From Luscinia megarhynchos (taxonomy: Eukaryota > Chordata > Aves > Passeriformes > Turdidae), in assembly GCA_034336665.1 (NCBI GenBank), contig CM067590.1, positions 2,265,748 through 2,329,747 on the forward strand: a stretch of DNA of 64,000 nucleotides, in the 5' to 3' direction. The notes beneath the pieces were generated by a model, which searched no databases, had not been told where the DNA came from, and saw only the letters and a program-made list of their open reading frames with translations. Positions 61,001 to 64,000 of the stretch are shown here, one piece after another; position 1 is the stretch's first letter; each line of letters opens with the position of its first letter. Position numbers and translations under genes: made by a program.

Positions 61001-62862
61001 CAAAAGGGTCAGGCTAAATAAGAACAGATATACACAATTATTTTTCTGCTGGACTGTGCACTTACCTTTTCATGCCTATCAAAATCTCTTGCTTTAAGAC
61101 AAATAATTTCCAATTTCAGACCACTCTATTCAGTGGACAGAGTAGGATAAAATCAACTGATTATATCAAATTTACATTATTAGTATATTTGGCTATTGAT
61201 AGCCTTGAACACAACATCAGGTACCTACAAGGGAGAAGAGCATCCTTCTGAAATATATGCAATATTAGTTACCAGGGGAAAATATGAAAATACAGAAGTG
61301 TTCAGTCTTTAAGCAACAGAGACAGAATATCTGGGCCATGTATTTATATTATTATTAATTCAGGGAGTCTGTGTGCTGCTTCTTTTTAAACAGATGGTTT
61401 TTACAATTGCTCTTCAGTTTGACAAGTCAGCTTTTATTTAAGTACAATCCTATACTGCAAGACAAACTTTCCACTGACTGAAACTGGGGTGGAATAGCAA
61501 CCCTCAATAAATTGCATAAAGTGAGGAAAATATTAATAAAAACAAAACTAACAAATTCATACCGCCCCCCACCCCCCCCCATCAAACAAGCACACACATG
61601 TACACCAGGACAGCTTGGAACTGCGACTGTGGCTCTGACAGCGTGTTCTGTGCAGTCCCTCCACTGTGCTGGCTCCAGCGCCTGCTGAGCTCTCAGCAGT
61701 TCCTCCACCTCATTCACTGTGACTGCACAAATCCATGGGATGGAGGGAACGCTGGAATGAGTGAGTGCTGCTGGTTTGAAATTTCCAACAGAGAGAAAAA
61801 ATATCCACCTAACAGTACCTTTATGCTGAATGTACCTCATTATCATGGAATCAGAGAGAACACTGCTGATTGCCATAACAATCCATACCTACATTTTAAG
61901 AATACAATTAATGATATTTCATCAGTTAGGCAAAAAGTATTTTGTGTTATTTTATTCGTTTTAGCTTTCAGACAATAAGCCTGTCAATAGTAAAGAAATA
62001 TATTAAGTGTAGATTTGAAATTACTGACCTTTGAGGATAAAGTGGGGGGTTTTGTGAATGGATCTGAGGTAAATGGGTCACTCTTCACCTGTTTCTTGAA
62101 GAAATCCTCAGGGGCAGAACTACGAAATGGGTCACTTTCCTTGAAGGGATCTCCTCCAAAGGGATCTAGAAGGAGCATGAAAAGGTAAACAGAATGTAGC
62201 ACTAGTGTGTCTATAAAGAACATTCTATATGTGACCTCACGCTCACTGATACAATTTTTCTTACACAAACACAGTGTTTTGGTAAACCTGATAAAACTTC
62301 CAGAGACCTCTCTACAGAGGGTATTTACTAAGTTTGAGCAAGTACATGTCTATATGAAGCTTTCAGACTTAATAATGAGTTACATATTTCTCATTAAACA
62401 TATTGATTCTGAATGCACACCCTGTTGGGTTTCTATGTTCCCACATGAAAACCAAATTCTAAAACCAGGGAAACCTGTATGCTTCCTTAATGTTTGTAAA
62501 TCTTTGTGTTTGTCTTCAAATCGCTTATGCTACATCTGTCTTGTCATTTAAAAGGGTATTACCTGCTGGAGCAGGTGGTTGCTCTGTGAAAGGATCATGC
62601 TGGAATGGGTCACCTACGCAGAAAAGAAAATACAATTTGTTTTATCTACTATTTAGCAAGATGATAAAAGTTTGTGAAAATATAATTTACTCAACAACTG
62701 GTCTTCAAAATCTTAAATAAGCATTTGTCACTTACTGCCTTTGAAGGGGTCTGCTCCCTTAAATGGATCAGATTTGAAAGGATCTTCTGTCTGGAATGGG
62801 TCTGTATGCAATTCTTGTGTATTATTGGTAAACATCAAGGCTTTATTCTTAAATGGATCATC
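39856..62862 (-). CDS. EPS15L1: EPS15-like 1 / Eps15R, C-terminal eight coding exons (5' part lies outside window)
   Basis: Endocytic scaffold of clathrin-coated pits; this portion binds the alpha-adaptin ear of AP-2 through DPF motifs. On the minus strand the exons are 62736-62862, 62563-62613, 62029-62165, 60953-61013, 60500-60582, 58885-59017, 44593-44798 and 39856-40002. All have GT-AG borders and compatible phases; they total 945 bp, giving 314 residues plus a stop. I count 21 DPF triplets. PALPPKK fits a Crk-type SH3 ligand, which is known for the Eps15 family. The last exon encodes a charged helix and a ubiquitin-interacting motif ([13 protein letters not shown]). The EH domains and coiled coil must lie beyond the right edge. 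The match to mammalian EPS15L1 is exon by exon from memory; EPS15 itself fits worse. It lies tail to tail with KLF2. The introns hold many CR1 pieces, and the largest is 14.1 kb. Confidence 0.97.
40163..40267 (+). repeat. Pyrimidine-rich degenerate tandem tract
   Basis: Recurring TTTCCTTA / TTCCTCCTT-type units over about 100 bases, almost purine-free on the + strand. Confidence 0.7.
40411..40440 (+). repeat. Three short direct repeats AGCTGGTAAA
   Basis: AGCTGGTAAA at 40411-40420 and 40421-40430, and AGCTGGTAA with a one-base spacer at 40432-40440. Confidence 0.85.
44584..44592 (-). CDS. EPS15L1: EPS15L1 alternative C-terminal extension Val-Ser-stop (donor read-through)
   Basis: Nine bases directly after exon G read GTA AGT TAA in frame. 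They double as the splice donor GTAAGT. When unspliced they give the end FADFSSVS. The mammalian short isoform is recalled to end in the same residues (FADFTSVS), which suggests that the donor sequence is under both coding and splicing constraint. Confidence 0.65.
44593..44798 (-). CDS. EPS15L1: EPS15L1 exon G (three DPF motifs; alternative end by read-through)
   Basis: 206 bp, phase 1 in and phase 0 out, acceptor TTTCCAG. It encodes three DPF motifs and ends GFADFSS at donor GTAAGT. A fourth site, DPF in the mammalian protein as I recall it, is DLF here. If the donor is not used, translation continues Val-Ser and stops at TAA (44584-44586), which matches the short UIM-less isoform end known in mammals. 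Confidence 0.95.
46128..46202 (+). repeat. 25-bp tandem repeat, three copies
   Basis: Units start GGAGCTGAAGGAATTGGG (46128), GGAGCTGAGGAAATCAGG (46153) and GGAGCTGAGGAAATCACC (46178), exactly 25 bp apart. Copies 2 and 3 agree in their first 16 bases. Confidence 0.85.
46525..46700 (-). repeat. CR1 LINE 3' fragment
   Basis: The + strand begins CATAGAATCAGAGAGCATCC (the terminal repeat region in reverse), then ggaagggacccatagggata, then a block matching the reverse of the CR1 end with 'gtccaaatgctcctcaag'. Divergence is moderate. Confidence 0.9.
47183..47320 (-). repeat. CR1 LINE 3' fragment
   Basis: The + strand reads GAGTCATAGAATTCCAGAAT, then gggttggaaggtataccttaa, then ccctgccatgggcagggaca and gctccaagctccatccaa. 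This is a classic reversed avian CR1 tail. Confidence 0.93.
47981..48044 (-). repeat. CR1 LINE 3' end fragment (short)
   Basis: CTCACAGAATCTCCCAAGCT, then ggaagagatccacgaggacc and atcaagcccaactcc. Only the last 60-70 bases of a CR1 tail remain. Confidence 0.75.
51950..52101 (+). repeat. CR1 LINE 3' fragment
   Basis: Forward CR1 tail: atccctggaattgttcaag, then ggacagggcttgaaacaacc, then tggaaggtgttcctgccca, ending in ATTCTATGATTCTATA, the diagnostic CR1 terminal octamer repeat. Confidence 0.95.
52488..52975 (-). repeat. CR1 LINE 3' portion, about 490 bp
   Basis: A long reversed CR1. It runs from the tail (agaatggtttaagtgggaag, ttaaagctcatccagtgcca) through tgacacaggaatgggcaccc, gatgtcattcccccttgtcc and ggttgaaaaatcccaattct to ggttcatgtccctcctgtgc. 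The 70-codon minus-strand ORF overlapping its left part is CR1-derived or chance. Confidence 0.95.
52976..54130. other. Unclassified intronic sequence flanking CR1
   Basis: About 1.1 kb with moderate GC and several open frames on the minus strand, none with a recognisable product. It could be an older, unlisted repeat or retroviral remnant, but no LTR ends, primer-binding site or retroviral motifs were identified. Confidence 0.3.
55880..56775 (+). repeat. CR1 LINE, about 900 bp (ORF2 end plus 3' UTR), non-functional
   Basis: The longest CR1 in the window. The end of the reverse-transcriptase region reads cctcatgaaggacttggatg, ggaaggcagactaagtaagt and ctggaggcccttggttggtgg. Next come gcatcaggcccagcatcatc and ctggagcagaggagactgag, then the 3' tail gggtcccttccaactcagga. 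It is 5'-truncated and disrupted by stops and indels. It lies antisense to EPS15L1 within the 14-kb intron. Confidence 0.95.
58885..59017 (-). CDS. EPS15L1: EPS15L1 exon F (two DPF motifs and SH3-binding proline stretch)
   Basis: 133 bp between AATGTAG and GTG|GTAAGG, phase 0 in and phase 1 out. It encodes two DPF motifs and then [24 protein letters not shown] matches the PxLPxK ligand bound by Crk SH3 domains. A very A-rich tract lies just 5' of the exon on the + strand. Confidence 0.95.
59018..60499 (-). other. EPS15L1: EPS15L1 intron between exons E and F
   Basis: 1.48-kb intron, AT-rich, with the CR1 tail fragment at 60.06 kb. No further exon seen. Confidence 0.85.
60058..60113 (+). repeat. 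CR1 LINE terminal fragment
   Basis: GAGTTGAACTCAATCTCAGA, then gcattatccaaccttaacgat: the last ~55 bases of a CR1 tail in forward orientation. It sits in the intron between exons E and F. Confidence 0.8.
60500..60582 (-). CDS. EPS15L1: EPS15L1 exon E (two DPF motifs and FADFSQMSK)
   Basis: 83 bp between CTGTTCCAG and AAG|GTAAAG, phase 1 in and phase 0 out. It starts by completing an Asp-Pro-Phe codon, then reads [14 protein letters not shown] and ends with the [10 protein letters not shown] block that is characteristic of EPS15L1. Confidence 0.94.
60583..60952 (-). other. EPS15L1: EPS15L1 intron between exons D and E
   Basis: 370-bp intron with standard GT-AG ends; nothing else recognised. 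Confidence 0.85.
60953..61013 (-). CDS. EPS15L1: EPS15L1 exon D (two DPF motifs)
   Basis: 61 bp between TATTTAG and CAG|GTAAGA, phase 0 in and phase 1 out. It encodes [20 protein letters not shown]. Serine-rich spacing between the DPF motifs matches the mammalian order. Confidence 0.93.
61014..62028 (-). other. EPS15L1: EPS15L1 intron between exons C and D
   Basis: About 1.0 kb. It holds a C-rich tract (about 61564-61580) next to a short CpG-containing stretch (61600-61700). No exon recognised. Confidence 0.8.
62029..62165 (-). CDS. EPS15L1: EPS15L1 exon C (five DPF motifs including the junction one)
   Basis: 137 bp, acceptor CTTCTAG and donor AAG|GTCAGT. The first Asp codon is completed across the junction with exon B, and the exon ends in phase 0. 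It encodes five DPF motifs around a basic segment (Phe-Phe-Lys-Lys-Gln) also seen in the mammalian protein. Confidence 0.95.
62166..62562 (-). other. EPS15L1: EPS15L1 intron between exons B and C
   Basis: 397-bp intron with standard GT-AG ends; nothing else recognised. Confidence 0.85.
62563..62613 (-). CDS. EPS15L1: EPS15L1 exon B (two DPF motifs)
   Basis: 51 bp between TGCGTAG and GTAATA, phase 1 in and phase 1 out, so it could be skipped without a frame shift. It encodes [17 protein letters not shown] with the split codons. The short introns on each side are 122 bp and 397 bp. Confidence 0.93.
62736..62862 (-). CDS. EPS15L1: EPS15L1 exon A (first in window; five DPF motifs)
   Basis: 127 bp, starting in phase 0 after TTTTTAG and ending in phase 1 before GTAAGT. 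It encodes 42 residues beginning Asp-Asp-Pro-Phe, with five DPF motifs. In mammals this exon follows the coiled coil, so the upstream exons should lie to the right of the window. No further exon is seen from 62863 to 64000. Confidence 0.94.
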
Positions 62863-64000
62863 CTAAAAATTAAGAGCAGAAACATAACAGCAGCTTGTCA
62901 TGATAAAAACGCCCAGTTATCCATTTAGCAGAAATTGTATGCTATCTTGGTTCCTGTTTAACAGTCTTTAAAATTATTTCCTAAAGAATTTTCTGAATAT
63001 GTGACTTCTAAGTAGAAGTAATTACACAGCAGAAGGAAACATGTACCCCAAGGCTACACAGAACACCAAATGATAAAGTACATACAGCAATTCAATGTTA
63101 AACTGTTGCCCACATTAATATATTCAACTCTCAAATACTTAAATAACAAAAGCAAACCAACTCCAAACACCACACTATCAAAAATTTCTTCCCCGCCCCA
63201 TTACAGCTCAGCTTCAGGTAAGACACTTATTTAAAGAAAAGGATACATAAATAATCTGTGGAGTACAAATACAACAAATTACTACTGAGTAGTCAGATAA
63301 TAGATTGCTTCTTGTAAACTCAGCTTTGAGCTTAAAGCTCCAAATACTGATTTCCCATGATAAAGCACCTCATGCAGGAAGAGTCACCCCGACATTTTGG
63401 TATCAAGATGTTTCTCAGCAGAGGCCAAATCTAGGTTTGTTAAGTTGCAGAAAATACCCTGCATGAACAAGCAGCAAACTAAAGTGATGAAACCTCCTCA
63501 TGACATTCATTTGCGTGATAGCCCAGGCTTGGGGCTGGTTGGGAGGTCCTGATGAAACCCCAAGCGCAGACAACACCTGCACAGCAGAACTCCAGGGACA
63601 ACGAGAGCCAATGGAGGAACATCCAGAAATAATTACCCACTTACACTGCCTCCAACACCAGAAAGAGACAGGATTTCTTTCATCCTTTTACAAGATGCAA
63701 ATGAAAACATCCTAGTCAATACTTCTCAGAACAGGGGAAGGGAGGAGACAAGGAAGAGGAAGGAAGAATTGTGAAACAGGAAAGTGGCACAATGGTTTAA
63801 AAAAATTGCTATGAACACAGACTGGTGTTTTCTGCCAGTAAGTGGCTCCTAGGTTTTGCAAGTAAAGTGAAACATCTGGAAGTTTTCACTGGAAATCAAA
63901 TATATTTATGCAAGCCATGCAAGCACAGAAACTAAGCACTGAAGTGTTTTAAGACCTTTACATGTTTCTCAGTGCACTGTTCTTTTTTATCTACACTGTT
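62863..64000 (-). other. EPS15L1: EPS15L1 intron continuing beyond the right edge
   Basis: No minus-strand exon is recognised in these 1.1 kb, so the exons encoding the EH domains and coiled coil must lie outside. A 71-codon + strand open frame (63500-63715) has no family resemblance. Confidence 0.7.

Overview
This is a vertebrate nuclear segment, almost certainly from a bird. Its interspersed repeats are mostly CR1-type LINE fragments with the avian 3' end, and no Alu- or L1-like sequence was seen. Its two recognisable genes, KLF2 and EPS15L1, lie tail to tail, as I recall from human 19p13.11. A passerine or other neoavian bird is plausible from the CR1 style, but the species cannot be named from sequence alone.

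Layout. Positions 1-26,180 are noncoding sequence 5' of KLF2. They hold old CR1 pieces, a MIR-like relic, a diverged duplicated block, AT-rich and purine-rich simple repeats, two CpG-rich patches (1018-1300, 9715-9845), an isolated TATA/initiator promoter-like unit at 18.5 kb, and a cluster of AP-1 consensus sites at 23.2-24.9 kb. Positions 26,180-27,560 form the CpG-rich KLF2 promoter and body. KLF2 is complete on the + strand: three coding exons, 380 residues, stop at 28,142, poly(A) signal at 28,813. Positions 28.84-39.85 kb lie between the two convergent genes and probably include the long 3' UTR of EPS15L1. From 39,856 to 62,862 the minus strand encodes the last eight coding exons of EPS15L1 (314 residues). 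They carry 21 DPF motifs, a Crk-type SH3 ligand and a terminal ubiquitin-interacting motif. The gene continues beyond the right edge.

Gene logic. KLF2 is a short-lived zinc-finger transcription factor. Its promoter has a perfect MEF2 palindrome, an inverted CCAAT box and a TATA box. Its protein keeps an acidic activation motif, two SUMO consensus sites, two FBXW7-type phosphodegrons, a PPPY motif, a basic nuclear-localisation stretch and three C2H2 fingers. EPS15L1 (Eps15R) is a clathrin-coated-pit scaffold whose DPF repeats bind AP-2. The sequence supports two alternative ends. Splicing to the 39.9 kb exon adds the UIM. Reading through the 44.6 kb donor gives a two-residue tail (Val-Ser) and no UIM. 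The two genes share a neighbourhood but no evident pathway.

No bacterial-type system, CRISPR array, rRNA or tRNA gene, or intact mobile element was found. The least explained signals are the promoter-like unit with a 49-codon ORF near 18.57 kb, the AP-1 cluster upstream of KLF2, and the duplicated block at 14.5/15.3 kb.
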